This document shows positions 21,703 through 32,058 of a stretch of 64,000 bases of DNA, one piece after another. Position numbers and translations under genes: made by a program. Every line of letters begins with the position of its first letter. Within the stretch, counting starts at the first letter, position 1. The DNA lies in the NCBI GenBank assembly GCA_001557505.1, contig LSAX01000003.1, positions 2,666,001-2,730,000 on the forward strand, given 5' to 3'. This DNA is from Reticulascus tulasneorum (taxonomy: Eukaryota > Ascomycota > Sordariomycetes > Glomerellales > Reticulascaceae). The notes beneath the pieces are model-generated. The model ran no database searches and was not told the origin of the DNA. It saw only the letters and a list, made by a program, of their open reading frames with translations.

Positions 21703-24093
21703 CTAATCTTGTGTCCCTAGCTTCGCAGCCAGTTTCCTATACGCCTCCGGATTCGAAACACTCGGCCGCGCCGTCTGGAGAACGAACTCCCAATCAACCG
21801 GCGTGACCTTCGAATCCCCTCCTTCTCCTCTATAACGCTTGATGCATCGCTGGATGGCCTTGTCGTACAAGCCCTGCAAATCGGCTCCGCTGAAGCCTCC
21901 GCATCGGGAATCCCTTGCAACGGCCTCCAGCTCCGTGACGTCCTCCGCAGAAACCTCGCCGCGCGCCTTGACGCAGATGGTCTTGAGGATGTCGACCCGC
22001 TCGTCCTCAGAAGGGAGGTCGACGAAGAGAAGTCTGTCCAGACGCCCGGGTCTGAGGATGGCTGGATCAATCATGTCGGGTCTGTTGCTCGTGCCAATAA
22101 CGTAGACCCCTTCTCGGTCCTCGGCGCCGTCGAGCTCGGTTAGCAAGGCGTTCACGACTCGCGCGCCAGCCTCGGTGGACGTCTTCTCCCGCCTTGGAAC
22201 CAAGGAGTCCATCTCGTCAAAGAACAAGATGCACGGTGCGCAAGACTTGGCCCGCGTGAATAGTTCCCGGATGGCCCTTTCGGATTCTCCGACATATTTG
22301 TTGAGTAGCTCGGGTCCCTTGATCAAGATGAAGCTAGCTTGCGCATCGTTTGCAACAGCCTTAGCCACGAGTGTTTTCCCGCATCCTGGGGGCCCGAAGA
22401 GTAGGACGCCTGCCTTTTGTCGAATGCCAAACTTCTGGAACAAAAGGGGTTCCTTGATAGGGCGGACAATTGAATACTCGAACGCATCTCGAATGTCGTG
22501 AAGTGCGCCGACTTCGGCCCAAGTTGTGCTAGGAATAGTACTGAACCCCTCTTGTCTCATGTGCGGAGTGTGTTTCTTGATTGCGTCTTCAAAGTCCTTG
22601 TATGTAACAGGTGGCGGATCCGACGAGAACTGGTCTGCCCAGTTGTCGCTTAATCTGTCTACATGGTAGCTCGCCATGGAATCTACCATCGCAGTATCTG
22701 GAGGATCACCAAAGGTAGTATTTGTTGGGTTCGTGTGATCGCTACGCTGCCACACTCTCCGGGAAGCAGACCGAACGACGGCGGCTATGTCCTTACCCAC
22801 GAAACCATGAGTCTGCATGGCTAAAGCGGCATGGTCAAACTCCTCAGGCAGATCAAGATCGCGAGTTAAGACTTTGATGATCTCTTCCCGGGATTTGGTG
22901 TCCGGCACCTTGATGTTGAACGTGAAAGGGAAGATATCATCAGCTAGCAGCGTCGGATCTATGGTTTCGATCTTGCTCGTAGTCCCAATCACGACGACGG
23001 CCTTAGTCCGGTTCTCAGACCGCCATTCTCCGAGCTTTTTCATGGCCCTTCGAAGTTGCGAAGAGAACTGCTTATCGAAGTCTGTCTGATTTGATCCCGG
23101 CCTTGACGTATGGTTATGTAGATGCTCGATAAGGATTATGCAAGGAGCATTTCTCTTGGCCTCCTCGAACACGTCCGCGATGATCTTCGCTACTTTCTCC
23201 AGCGGGGCTGTGGCGTCCAAATAGGTCGCAAGAGATATAACTGGTGTCCTCCTCTCGGCAGCAAGGGCCCGAACCAACGACTTCTTCCCGGTCCCGGGCG
23301 GTCCATGAAGCACCACGCCATGATCTCGCTCCCCGTAAAAGAGCTGTAGATGTTCGAGTGGCGCGGAAAACTGTGAAAATATGACTTCTCGCAGCTCCTT
23401 CGCGATCTCCTGACACCCTCCTAGAACGATAGAGCCATCCGGAACATGCTCTAGGATGTACTTGCTCGGCTTTGGACGCTTTGGAAAGCCTGCAGCGGAC
23501 TGAGAATCTTCCACCCCTGCCACAGCCCCGTTGCTTTTGGAAGCACGAGCAGATCCCGAGCGCTTTTGTGAGTTGGCCGCGGAGCTTTCATTAGCAGTTG
23601 CGGGCCGAGGGTCCTCACGGCCTTCGTTGCCGTTGGCCATCTCATTATCCTCAGAGTCAGACAGCACCAGCTCTGGACTCAGTCGGCGTTTCTTCGTGCT
23701 CTTGCCCTCAGCTCCGCGCGCAGACGGCATCGAGCTAGACGGGTTTGAATGCCAGTGCTTCGTGATCTGCCGGTTGAGAAGAAACCGGTCCTCCTTGGAT
23801 TCGGCGCCCGGGATATCCAAGATTTCGTCCTCATCTTCCGAGTCGGAGCTTTCTTCCTTGCGAAACTGCAAGACCCGTTCGATCGAATCCTCCAACGGTC
23901 GTCTCTTCTGACGACTGAGGCTTGAATTTGACTTCTTGATGGATTCGTATATTCCGTTTACAGTCAGCTTCGCTGGCTTCCCATCTTTTCGCTGCTCCGC
24001 CGTTTCATCCTCAAACTTCTTTACAATCTGATAGACGTCGCGATCGAGACCCTGGCGCAGGCTCACCCGGCCCTGGCGGCCAAACCTCTGCAT
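21703..24093 (-). CDS. RIX7: Ribosome biogenesis AAA ATPase RIX7 (NVL type)
   Basis: Single exon, 796 residues. The N-terminus (RVSLRQGLDRDVYQIVKKFE) is the small Rix7/NVL N-domain, followed by an acidic, Ser-rich linker. Two AAA modules follow. D2 is intact: Walker A GPPGCGKT at about 567-574, Walker B ILFFDEMDS with D626-E627, then NALLTELDG and GTSNRPDMIDPAILRPGRLD. D1 is present but altered: Walker A reads GPPGTGKKS (264 on) with Lys where Thr is expected, and Walker B reads IILIEHLHN (about 318-326) with Glu-His where Asp-Glu is expected. Rix7 unfolds or extracts factors such as Nsa1 from pre-60S particles in the nucleus. Identity rests on the N-domain and D2. Confidence 0.9.
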   Translation of the reverse strand: MQRFGRQGRVSLRQGLDRDVYQIVKKFEDETAEQRKDGKPAKLTVNGIYESIKKSNSSLSRQKRRPLEDSIERVLQFRKEESSDSEDEDEILDIPGAESKEDRFLLNRQITKHWHSNPSSSMPSARGAEGKSTKKRRLSPELVLSDSEDNEMANGNEGREDPRPATANESSAANSQKRSGSARASKSNGAVAGVEDSQSAAGFPKRPKPSKYILEHVPDGSIVLGGCQEIAKELREVIFSQFSAPLEHLQLFYGERDHGVVLHGPPGTGKKSLVRALAAERRTPVISLATYLDATAPLEKVAKIIADVFEEAKRNAPCIILIEHLHNHTSRPGSNQTDFDKQFSSQLRRAMKKLGEWRSENRTKAVVVIGTTSKIETIDPTLLADDIFPFTFNIKVPDTKSREEIIKVLTRDLDLPEEFDHAALAMQTHGFVGKDIAAVVRSASRRVWQRSDHTNPTNTTFGDPPDTAMVDSMASYHVDRLSDNWADQFSSDPPPVTYKDFEDAIKKHTPHMRQEGFSTIPSTTWAEVGALHDIRDAFEYSIVRPIKEPLLFQKFGIRQKAGVLLFGPPGCGKTLVAKAVANDAQASFILIKGPELLNKYVGESERAIRELFTRAKSCAPCILFFDEMDSLVPRREKTSTEAGARVVNALLTELDGAEDREGVYVIGTSNRPDMIDPAILRPGRLDRLLFVDLPSEDERVDILKTICVKARGEVSAEDVTELEAVARDSRCGGFSGADLQGLYDKAIQRCIKRYRGEGGDSKVTPVDWEFVLQTARPSVSNPEAYRKLAAKLGTQD

Positions 24094-24452
24094 GCTTTTT
24101 TAGAAACGAAGTGAAGGACTTGCCATCTCAGTTTGGGGAGAGAGTTTGTCGTGAGATATAGGTGTTCCGAATGAATGAGGTTTCTCACTTATGAAATCGC
24201 TTGGGGAAAAAAAAAGTTGACGAGGCCGAGACGGTGGCGCTTGGTCGGCTTATCTTATCGATAACGAACCCCCGCCATGAGGCTCCTACCTAATTACATG
24301 GTACTGTACAGTAGGAATGACGACTCCAGCCAAGCCAAACCCAGCCCGTCGGCGTGCGGCTTCTCCCCAGCCTCGAAATCCACGCACGAGACACACGACC
24401 TTCTTGGACAACATCGTCCACGGTTGGATCCCGTCACTATCAACGCTCCAAA
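24094..24452. other. Divergent promoter of RIX7 and VPS20
   Basis: 359 bp between two start codons, including an A-run near 24208-24216 and a TTATCGATAA palindrome at 24253-24262. No coding signal. Confidence 0.5.
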
Positions 24453-25216
24453 ATGGGGGGAAACACTAGCAAAGTCACTGCTCAAGACAAGTAAGCGTCC
24501 CGGCTCTGCAATTTACCCACCGCGACTCTTAAAGGCGCAACCCGCTGATAACCCGGTTCAGGGCGATCCTAGACCTGAAGCTCCAACGCGACAAGCTACA
24601 CCAATACCAGCGGCGCATAACTGTCCTCACGGATAAGGAGACGGCCATCGCGAAGCAGATGCTCGCGAAAGGCGACAAGAAGAAAGCACTGCTTGCCCTG
24701 CGACGGAAGAAATACCAAGAATCCCTGCTCACCAAAACCGATGCGCAGCTGGAGCAGCTGGAGAAGCTGACGTCCAACGTCGAGTTCGCCATGATACAGA
24801 AGGACATAGTCTTCGGGCTGCAGCAAGGGACGAAGGTGCTCAAGGAGATTCATGCCGAGATGGGCGGTATCGACCATGTGGAGAAGCTGATGGGCGAGAC
24901 GGCAGATGCGATTGCCTACCAGAAGGTAATGGCCTTGTTCCCATGGAAATACGGTGATGCGTGGATGCTAATGGAGTTTTCCTTGTAGGAAGTAAGTGAG
25001 ATGCTCGGCGGGCGAATCTCGAACCAGGACGAGGAGGAGGTGGAAGATGAGTTGGCGGCCTTGGAGGCCAGCGTCGCGGAGGAGGAAGCTCAGCGGACAG
25101 GCGTGCGCCACCATATGCCCAATGTGCCGGACAATGAATTGGAAATACCTACCGATCCAGTGGCAGCAGATGTGGGGACGAGACAAGCTGAGAGGAGAGC
25201 CATGCTAGCATCTTGA
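24453..25216 (+). CDS. VPS20: ESCRT-III subunit VPS20 (CHMP6)
   Basis: Three exons, 24453-24490, 24562-24925 and 24989-25216 (209 residues). The N-terminus MGGNTSKVTAQDKAILDLK carries the Gly2 N-myristoylation signal of Vps20/CHMP6, followed by a basic, coiled-coil Snf7 fold (LQRDKLHQYQRRITVLTDKE, KGDKKKALLALRRKKYQ, EKLTSNVEFAMIQKDIVFGL). The C-terminal third is acidic (SNQDEEEVEDELAALEASVA) with a possible Vps4-interacting MIM-type end (RQAERRAMLAS). Vps20 is bound by ESCRT-II on endosomes and nucleates Snf7 filaments for multivesicular-body sorting. All introns keep phase and the length is typical. Confidence 0.93.
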
Positions 25217-25758
25217 GATCAATTCCTCTGCATTTATTGGAGTTGAAGTTAAGCCTCTTGTTTCCTGGCAGCCACCTCGTTTCGGGAGGTCGACCAGAGC
25301 GACGAAGAGTATGACGTACTTTGCATTGATTTTGTCACAGGACTTATGATTTCTAGGCTGGCATTAGACTAGGGGAGGGAATGTGCAAGTTCATGGATAT
25401 GGTGAAGCCTCGTGCAGGGATGAATTTTGGATTTTTTAGAATAACATCTAGCCTGGAGTTCTAGAATTGTTGACCTTAACAAGCATGCCCTTTCCAAGCC
25501 AAGAGGCATAACTCAACGTGCAGCTAGCCGTATTTGACGTGCTAGCTACTACTAACGTCCCTTGCGCATCTCTATGCCAGAGCTTCTACAGAAGCCCTAT
25601 ACCTGGGGTATATAACCTATGCAACCAAGTTCCTGACAAATATTGTACAATCCGTGACGCCATACGTTTTCGGCCATTGAAATAGGCCTTCCGTCTATGC
25701 AGGGGTAATCGTAGGTGGGTATATACAAGTGGTACATCTTACCGGGCCGGACTGGGAT
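25217..25758. other. Convergent 3' region
   Basis: AT-rich gap between VPS20 and the DUF2293 gene. No coding signal. Confidence 0.5.
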
Positions 25759-28678
25759 TTAGTCGAGCACAATGATATTCTCACCTCGAGGTAAGCGATG
25801 TGCTGGTGTCGGCGGATATGCCCTGCTGATTGGCGCAGGGCCGTCGATGACCATATGATCATGAGATATGTAACGGGGAGGTGGAGGGTTGTGGTGTTCA
25901 TATGGATGATTGAGGTGTCCATGTGGAGGATTGTAATATCCATGAGGAGGATCGTGGTGTCCATATGGAGGATAGTGGTGTCCATGAGAGGGATATTGAA
26001 GTCGATCTTCCATTCGTCTCCTGCTTTTGTGTTAATAGTTTCCCATACGTGCACATTCGTTGTGCTATGCAGCATGACTTACCCTTCTTCATAATATGGT
26101 GGTGGCGGGTGGTCTGACCGCGGCTGCTCAGCTACATAGCTTGGTCGGGAACCCTCAACGCCTTGCCGGTCAGTCACTGCATAATCATGAGATATGCGTG
26201 GCTGAAGCACACGTTCTACCCGTCTCACGTAGATAGGTTGGGCAGAGGGGTCTTCCGGATAGGAGCGATATTCATTCATAGCGATCGCCTGGGATCGAGA
26301 ATGTGGTAGCCTAGGTGAGCCCGATGTTGTGATTATTTCACCAGCAATATTATCGGGTCTTCCGCGAAGTCTTACGAATCCATCCTCCGACGGGATGCCT
26401 CGGTGATCTTCAGGGTTTCTGCGGATCTCTTGGACTGGGCGGCGAACGGAGATGATTTCGCAATCACGACCAAACAATTCGCTGATATTCTGGCCAGAAC
26501 TCAGATACACTCTGTCGGGATGCATGCCGGGATCCTTAATCAGGATGGGATGAGATCTGTCTCCTATCCCCCCCCTGGAGACTGGATGGTCCTCCCGCCG
26601 GCCAGTCATTCCGTCTTCTTGATGAACAAGCCCACCAGACTCTCGCGTGGAGCGATAGGCGGTTATTGTTTGAGGTACAGCCTGCGCAGAATACAAATGT
26701 GTTTCACGATATGGATCAGAAACATGGATCTGGCGACGGTTGTCATAACCTCCAGAGGCCGTCCGAATGTGAGTCGAATGACCTGGACCTGCGGGATGCG
26801 GCAAGAAACTGTCTTCTCGTACCCGACTGCTTCTCGAGGGGGACAAATGTCTCAAGTGACGTGGTGCAGGCCAGCCGTCTGTCCGATCTTGGTTAGGATG
26901 AGAGAAGCGTGACAAGGGCTGCTCAGTCCTGGGTGAAATTGGCTCAATAGAAGGATGTAGAAAATCTTGTAGACGACGTCCATCAGAGGATCGAAGTTCT
27001 TGCTGGGGTATCACTCTAAGCGGCGATCCATAACCACTCTCGTTTACATTACCGTGCATTGCACCACGAGAAGACACGTACGTGGGTACGGAGGGTTGTG
27101 GTCGGGATGACAAACTACCTTCGACTGGTGGCCAAGGGTCATATGGTCTCACCTGGAGAGCTGGTTCCCGAGGCTGGATTGCTTGTGGATGAGGCAGATG
27201 GCCAACACCACTCGGGTGTGCTCCGTGATCAGCAGCATGCAGAAGCGGCGGCCCGGGCGTCGCTTGCGGGTGAGGTCCATGACTAACTGGCCCATCTGGT
27301 GCAGATGGGGCAGGCATGCGATCCTCTCCGCCCGCCCGTTGTCGAACCACTGCCTCATCCCAGGCTGCCTGATACCTCGTAAAGTTGCGCTGGCCATTTT
27401 TGGCGGACGCGCGTTTCTGCTGAGCTTTCTTGCCAACCCTTTTTGGCCTAGCCCTAGAATGTTGTCCCTGTTTGGAATCTTGAGTCGATTCTCCAGCCAC
27501 AATCAGGGATTGGGTGTTGGGTTCGTGTTGAACTGTCTTTGCAGGGGCAGCGAAGGAAGAAACGGCCGGTCTGCCTGAAACGACTGGGAGCTCCTCAGAA
27601 GTTTCTTGACCCGATTCCTCCTCAGAGTCCGAGTCCTCAGTGTCAGATATGACAACTACTTCCCTGAGGATCTCGTCCAGCTGGTCTCTGCCTGTCTCGT
27701 CATCCCCTCGCCACTTGACGAGGATGTCCAAGCAGAGAGACTCTACTGCTCTCCTGGCATTGCTCCAACTGGTCTCTTTCAAGAGCTGATCATAGCGTGT
27801 ATGAGTATGACGTATGTGGGCCAACACAGCGAGCTGTACACGCCGTGATAATGGAAGCTGTGGCTGCAGCCCTACTACTGGCTCCCGACGGATTCCATAG
27901 ACTTGTCCCTAGATATTAAAACAGACGGTTATGCAACGCACCGAGAATGTGGGGAGCTAGACAAACCTTCTTGAACGCATGCTCGATGATCATCTGGCGA
28001 TCTGTGTTTGGTATTTTGGGAAATAAATCTTTAATGGCAGCATCGGCTTGGGCGTTGATGTCATCTTGATGGTGCGGGATTGCTTCCACACCGTCTTTGG
28101 TGAAGACTTGAGCAAAGAAGCGCTCAGTCTGCCCAAGTTCCTCCCGTGCCTGTTCCACGATGGTTTCTCGTACGTGATGTCCGATACGGTTCACCTGCTG
28201 ATGCAGGCCAATTTCGTTCTTGCCCCTCACCATCTACACGCCGCCTTATTAGCTTGAGCACACCCATATACACATAACCGAAGGCCCGTACGGTAACGAT
28301 GAAGACCATAGCATCTTGCTCCCGTGATATCTCCTTGCATTTTGTCGTCAGTGCTGGGTTGCCGACAGGGATGAACTCGAAGCCTGGCGGGGGGTTCCTA
28401 TCCGTTGTGATCTAGGATGGTAAGCTTGATGCGCGATGGGGAGGTGGCAGCATAATCTCGACTCATTTCTTTACCTCAAACTCGAGTTTCTTTTTCTTGT
28501 CCTTGTTCTCGACGAACTCGAAGTAGGACTGGTGTTTTGACTTTGGTATTGCTGGCTTTGCGATTAATCCTGCGGGTAACGGCCCGCTGCGATCAATCTT
28601 GGAAGGATCCCGCCCAACCCTTCTGTGTTTATCCTTGGCCGTGACGGCTGCAGGCCCTGATTTCTTCTCTCTCCCCAT
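25759..28678 (-). CDS. DUF2293-domain protein with His-rich tail
   Basis: Five exons on the minus strand: 28678-28475, 28411-28292, 28233-27967, 27908-26083 and 26020-25759 (892 residues). Residues about 165-270 match DUF2293: AAIKDLFPKIPNTDRQMIIE, then LPLSRRVQLAVLAHIRHTHT and RYDQLLKETSWSNARRAVES. The N-terminus is basic (MGREKKSGPAAVTAKDKHRR). After the domain comes an acidic patch (DTEDSDSEEESGQE), a KRVGKKAQQKR nuclear-type basic cluster and about 500 disordered residues rich in Pro, Arg, Ser and His. The last exon encodes five 7-residue His/Gly/Pro repeats. The function of DUF2293 is unknown to me. If the last intron is retained, translation stops at once after EEG, giving a protein without the His-rich tail. 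Confidence 0.85.
25894..25998 (-). repeat. In-frame 21-bp tandem repeat, five copies
   Basis: Five degenerate 21-bp units on the plus strand of the GTGTCCATATGGAGGATTGTG type, coding on the minus strand for heptads such as YPPYGHH, DPPHGYY and NPPHGHL. The period is a multiple of three, so reading frames stay open through it. Confidence 0.85.
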
Positions 28679-29156
28679 GTTCGTGGTAGTCCTAATCAGC
28701 TTACCATGGTGATCAAGTCATCAGACCGAAAACAGCTGGCTGCCCAGTAGACAATACGACAGTTAGTGAGTGGCACGGGATGGCGATGGCAATGATGCCT
28801 GGGCGTATCACTGGAGCCAACGGAGAATGTTCAACAAAAAAACGCGGCCCAACGGGGGGGTGTTGTTTTGGAGCAGACTCCCAAAGTTCAGCAAGCCCGA
28901 TGCTTGCTGAACAAAATATTCACAGTGGAGAGAAAGGAAAGATCAAACCCCGGTCGGACAAATGAAAAGAAATTTAGTCGGGCGGCTGATAGAAACGTCT
29001 GAAATCCGGAAAGTGCAGACGAGGCGAATACAACACACTGAAGCTGGGCGAGACGAGGACGGGACGGAGTGGTGTGAGAAAGCGAAGGCACCTAGGTGGA
29101 TGGATTGGATGGATGACGGGCTTTTGGCAGCTGAGCTAGGCACCTTGCCTTAATTA
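28679..29156. other. Gap between DUF2293 gene and transposon
   Basis: Promoter side of the DUF2293 gene, ending at the TA target site (29155-29156) of the transposon. A G-run occurs near 28852-28860. No coding signal. Confidence 0.5.
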
Positions 29157-29194
29157 CAGTGTGCGGCATTAAGAATGGACCCCTTTCTCGTACC
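29157..29194 (+). repeat. Left terminal inverted repeat
   Basis: Starts CAGTGTGCGG and contains the core GCATTAAGAATGGACCCC. It ends in CGTACC, matching the right end. Confidence 0.93.
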
Positions 29195-29256
29195 CCCCCC
29201 CCTCTTTTTCAAAACACCACAACAAGACCGCTCGCGTCAACAGCTTTGCCGGCAAA

Positions 29257-30309
29257 ATGGGCTCTGGCAAAGAGTTAACGCCTCAATTACGCTCTAGAAT
29301 CTGTGAATTGAAGTCTATTGGATGGGGACCCAAACGGATACATCGAGTTCATCCGGAAATCCCGTTAAACACGATAAAAAGCACTCTTCGCCGCGAGCGT
29401 CTTCGGGATGATAACAAATCGCGACCTCGATCAGGACGGCCACGTCAAGTTACAGAAGAACAACGAGATAGACTGTACGATATAGTTACTCACGAGAATC
29501 CACATGTTACAACTAATGATCTCTTAAAAGAAGTTAACTACGCTGTAAAAGCTCGTGCACTTCGAACCCTCCTTCGAGAACTCGGCCGGCGAAAGTGGCT
29601 CCGACGAAAACGTCCACAACTCGAACCTATACACGCGGCAAAACGGATGCAATGGGCTTTATCTCATTGCCATTGGCTTCCAGAGGACTGGAAACGTGTG
29701 AAATGGACAGACGAGTGTACTGTTGAACGTGGTGTCGGCGTCCGGCCAGTCTGGACGTTTTTGACCCCTCGTGAGCAGCTCGAGCAACATGATGTTCAAG
29801 AGGTTTCAACAGGGATGGGGATAAAGCAGATGCTCTGGGCAGGATTTACATATAACGACCGGACTAGTCTAGTCCCTCTATATGGAGATCCGGAATCAGC
29901 AAGAGGAGGAGTCTCAGGGCGAACAATTCGACAGCTCTATGAAGAACAGCTCCCGGGCTTTGTCAATTCAGGGGATATCTTCATGCATGATAACGCCCGA
30001 GTCCACACAGCAAAGATCGTCAAGGAGCTTCTCAATCGACTAGGGATACGAGTTATGATTTGGCCTCCTTATTCCCCGGATCTCAATCCAATTGAGAACC
30101 TTTGGGCTATCATGAAGGGCGAGATCTATCGTGAACATCCAGAGCTTGAACATGCCCCAGATACAGAAGAGACCCTCGTACAACTGGTTGCTGCCGCACA
30201 GGAAGCTTGGGAAGCAATTGAATCTCGTGTACTTCATAATCTATCGGACTCAATACCTCGGCGAGTCCAAGCTGTTCTTCTAGCACGAGGTTGGTATACA
30301 AAATACTAA
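29257..30309 (+). CDS. Tc1/mariner-type DD34E transposase
   Basis: 350 residues in one exon. The N-terminus is a helix-turn-helix DNA-binding region (LTPQLRSRICELKSIGWGPK) followed by the GRPRQ linker typical of the superfamily at residues 60-64. The catalytic triad is complete: D152 in WTDE, D245 in MHDNARVHTA and E280 in SPDLNPIENLW. There are 34 residues between the second Asp and the Glu, so it is DD34E. The protein cuts the element at its inverted repeats and inserts it at TA. Start at ATG 29257, 100 bp inside the left end. All catalytic positions are present, so activity is possible but not shown. Confidence 0.95.
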   Translation: MGSGKELTPQLRSRICELKSIGWGPKRIHRVHPEIPLNTIKSTLRRERLRDDNKSRPRSGRPRQVTEEQRDRLYDIVTHENPHVTTNDLLKEVNYAVKARALRTLLRELGRRKWLRRKRPQLEPIHAAKRMQWALSHCHWLPEDWKRVKWTDECTVERGVGVRPVWTFLTPREQLEQHDVQEVSTGMGIKQMLWAGFTYNDRTSLVPLYGDPESARGGVSGRTIRQLYEEQLPGFVNSGDIFMHDNARVHTAKIVKELLNRLGIRVMIWPPYSPDLNPIENLWAIMKGEIYREHPELEHAPDTEETLVQLVAAAQEAWEAIESRVLHNLSDSIPRRVQAVLLARGWYTKY

Positions 30310-30380
30310 GGATATCTGTATCTCAAGAACATCTATTTCTCTTCATAACAGTCTGCCGGATTGGGTAAGGCGCTGCCAAG

Positions 30381-30419
30381 GGTACGGCGAAGGGGGTCCA
30401 TTCTTAATGCCCCCCACTG
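30381..30419 (-). repeat. Right terminal inverted repeat
   Basis: Reverse complement starts CAGTGGGGG, carries the same 18-bp core and ends CGTACC. It differs from the left repeat at a few positions and by one base in length. Confidence 0.93.
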
Positions 30420-30665
30420 TACCTAATGAGGGTTTGGGCATGACTTTTATCGGTGCATATCAGTCAGCACGTGATCTTTCTTGGCATCGAATTGCGCCCA
30501 GATAGATAACCCAACTTGGATCTGAAGACGATATAAGTCACCACCGATGACTTCTCTCCTCCTGAGCAAACTAAACCACTTTAATATTAAGAGGGCTCGA
30601 GTAAAATTCAGTGGGTATTGTATTAGGGTATCGATATAATTAGTTCAAGCTCTCTAGGTTTGCAT

Positions 30666-32058
30666 TCAGTCCAACCCTTGATTCCAATCCTCCCATGTCT
30701 GCTTGTCGTAACTCGGCATGCATCTGACTTTCTCCGGTGGCTGACTCTGCCACTTGATCTTGAAGTCCTCATCACCATCGTTCACAATCCATTGACTGGT
30801 GTATCCCTTCGCCGCCTTGATCTTCCGTCCCGCATCGTCATCGTACTCCAAATTTATGCTCGGGATAGCCGCAATCTTGCCGTACCCGATGCTCCAAAGG
30901 TCCTTGCAAAACAACTGCGGCTCACCTTGGTGGCATTCCCCCTGCTTAGGACCTCTGAATCGCACTAGCTGATCGAGTATGGGCCGCGCCTTTATTGCTA
31001 CTGCGCCATTCCAGCAAGAAAAAACCTGTATAGGCTTGTGCGCGAAGAAGCGCGTGCGGGAGTCGGGGTTGTTCCAGAAGAGATTCCACGCCGAGTCCCA
31101 GTTTCCATCAGCCGGTATATCGAAGAAATTGTCTCCCGCTAACGTCCGCGCGATCCACACGTCATAGAAAGTAGGATCGGCTCCGACATAAGTCCAGTCA
31201 AAGGCACACACCATATCTGCAGATAGGTACACACGCTGGTGCAGGAGTTCGAGTATGTCCTCCATGCATATCGCGACGTCGTTAAGAAATAGCAGGGTGG
31301 CGTCTGCTGCATAATGAGATGGGTCGTTGACGAGCGCGGAAAGTGCTAAGTTGCGAAGTTCTGCGAGTTTGGAAATCCGGTCGCCTTTACTGGGATCGAT
31401 GGCACTGCGCTGGAAATGGAATTCTGTGCCCAGTTTCTCGATCTCGGGGCCAAGCGTCTTGAGTACCTCATATGTTCCATCATTGGAGTTTCCCTCCACA
31501 ATCGACAGCACACAGTTCTCTGGTCCAAGAAATTTCAGGACTTCGACAGTTGACCCGATAAGTCGCGGCAAAAGACCAACCTTCTGTCTGATATCTAGCG
31601 CAAAGAAGTATTTGCGTCTATTCTTGCCCAAGGACGACGGTTTCAGATACTTGTAGCGCTCGACATCGGGCCGAGGACATGCTAGCCTGGGATATGTGTT
31701 GTCGTTGGGATCTATGACTGCTTTCACGTAGCTCGTGGCATTCTTCAAGAGTGCCGGGTCCCCGTCGGGTATTGTGGAGCTTTCGACATTGCTCGGCGTT
31801 GGCGTCGGCGTCGATGTGGAGGTCTTCGACTCCTTCCCCGGAGAGGTACCTGTTACTCCACCATTTGATTGTTTCCCTAGACAAATATTAGCTTAGAAGC
31901 CTCAATAATCCGAAATGCGGCGATGACCCACGAAAGGGACGGTAGGCGACGTCCAAGTAGTTGTTTCCCGAGAAAAGATCATAGCCGATCGACAAGGCGA
32001 TTACCCCGAGACAAATACCGACAATTTGGAAAACCGCCAGTAATTTCCGCTTCATCAT
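30666..32058 (-). CDS. CAP59-family alpha-1,3-mannosyltransferase (GT69 type)
   Basis: Two exons on the minus strand, 32058-31932 and 31876-30666 (445 residues). The N-terminus is a short basic cytosolic end and one signal-anchor helix (LLAVFQIVGICLGVIALSIG, about 6-26), giving a type II Golgi protein. A Ser/Thr/Pro stem follows (TSTSTPTPTPSN). The catalytic part has the CAP59_mtransfer landmarks: FFALDIRQKVGLLPRLIGST, VLSIVEGNSNDGTYEVLK, ATLLFLNDVAICMEDILELL and VFSCWNGAVAIKARPI, ending with WIVNDGDEDFKIKWQSQPPE. In Cryptococcus such enzymes add alpha-1,3-mannose to capsule glycans; in moulds the acceptor is unknown to me. Two donors fit exon 1 in phase; GTGGGT at 31931 looks better than GTCCCT upstream. 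The first of two adjacent ATGs was taken as start. Confidence 0.88.

Larger units (their letters stand above)
29157..30419 (+). mobile_element. Tc1/mariner-type DNA transposon, apparently intact
   Basis: 1263 bp bounded by imperfect inverted repeats of 38-39 bp that begin CAGTG and share an identical 18-bp core, GCATTAAGAATGGACCCC. A TA dinucleotide flanks each side (29155-29156 and 30420-30421), the normal target duplication of this superfamily. One uninterrupted 350-codon transposase lies inside. No internal stops or frame breaks are seen, so the copy is young or conserved and shows no sign of repeat-induced point mutation. Confidence 0.93.
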
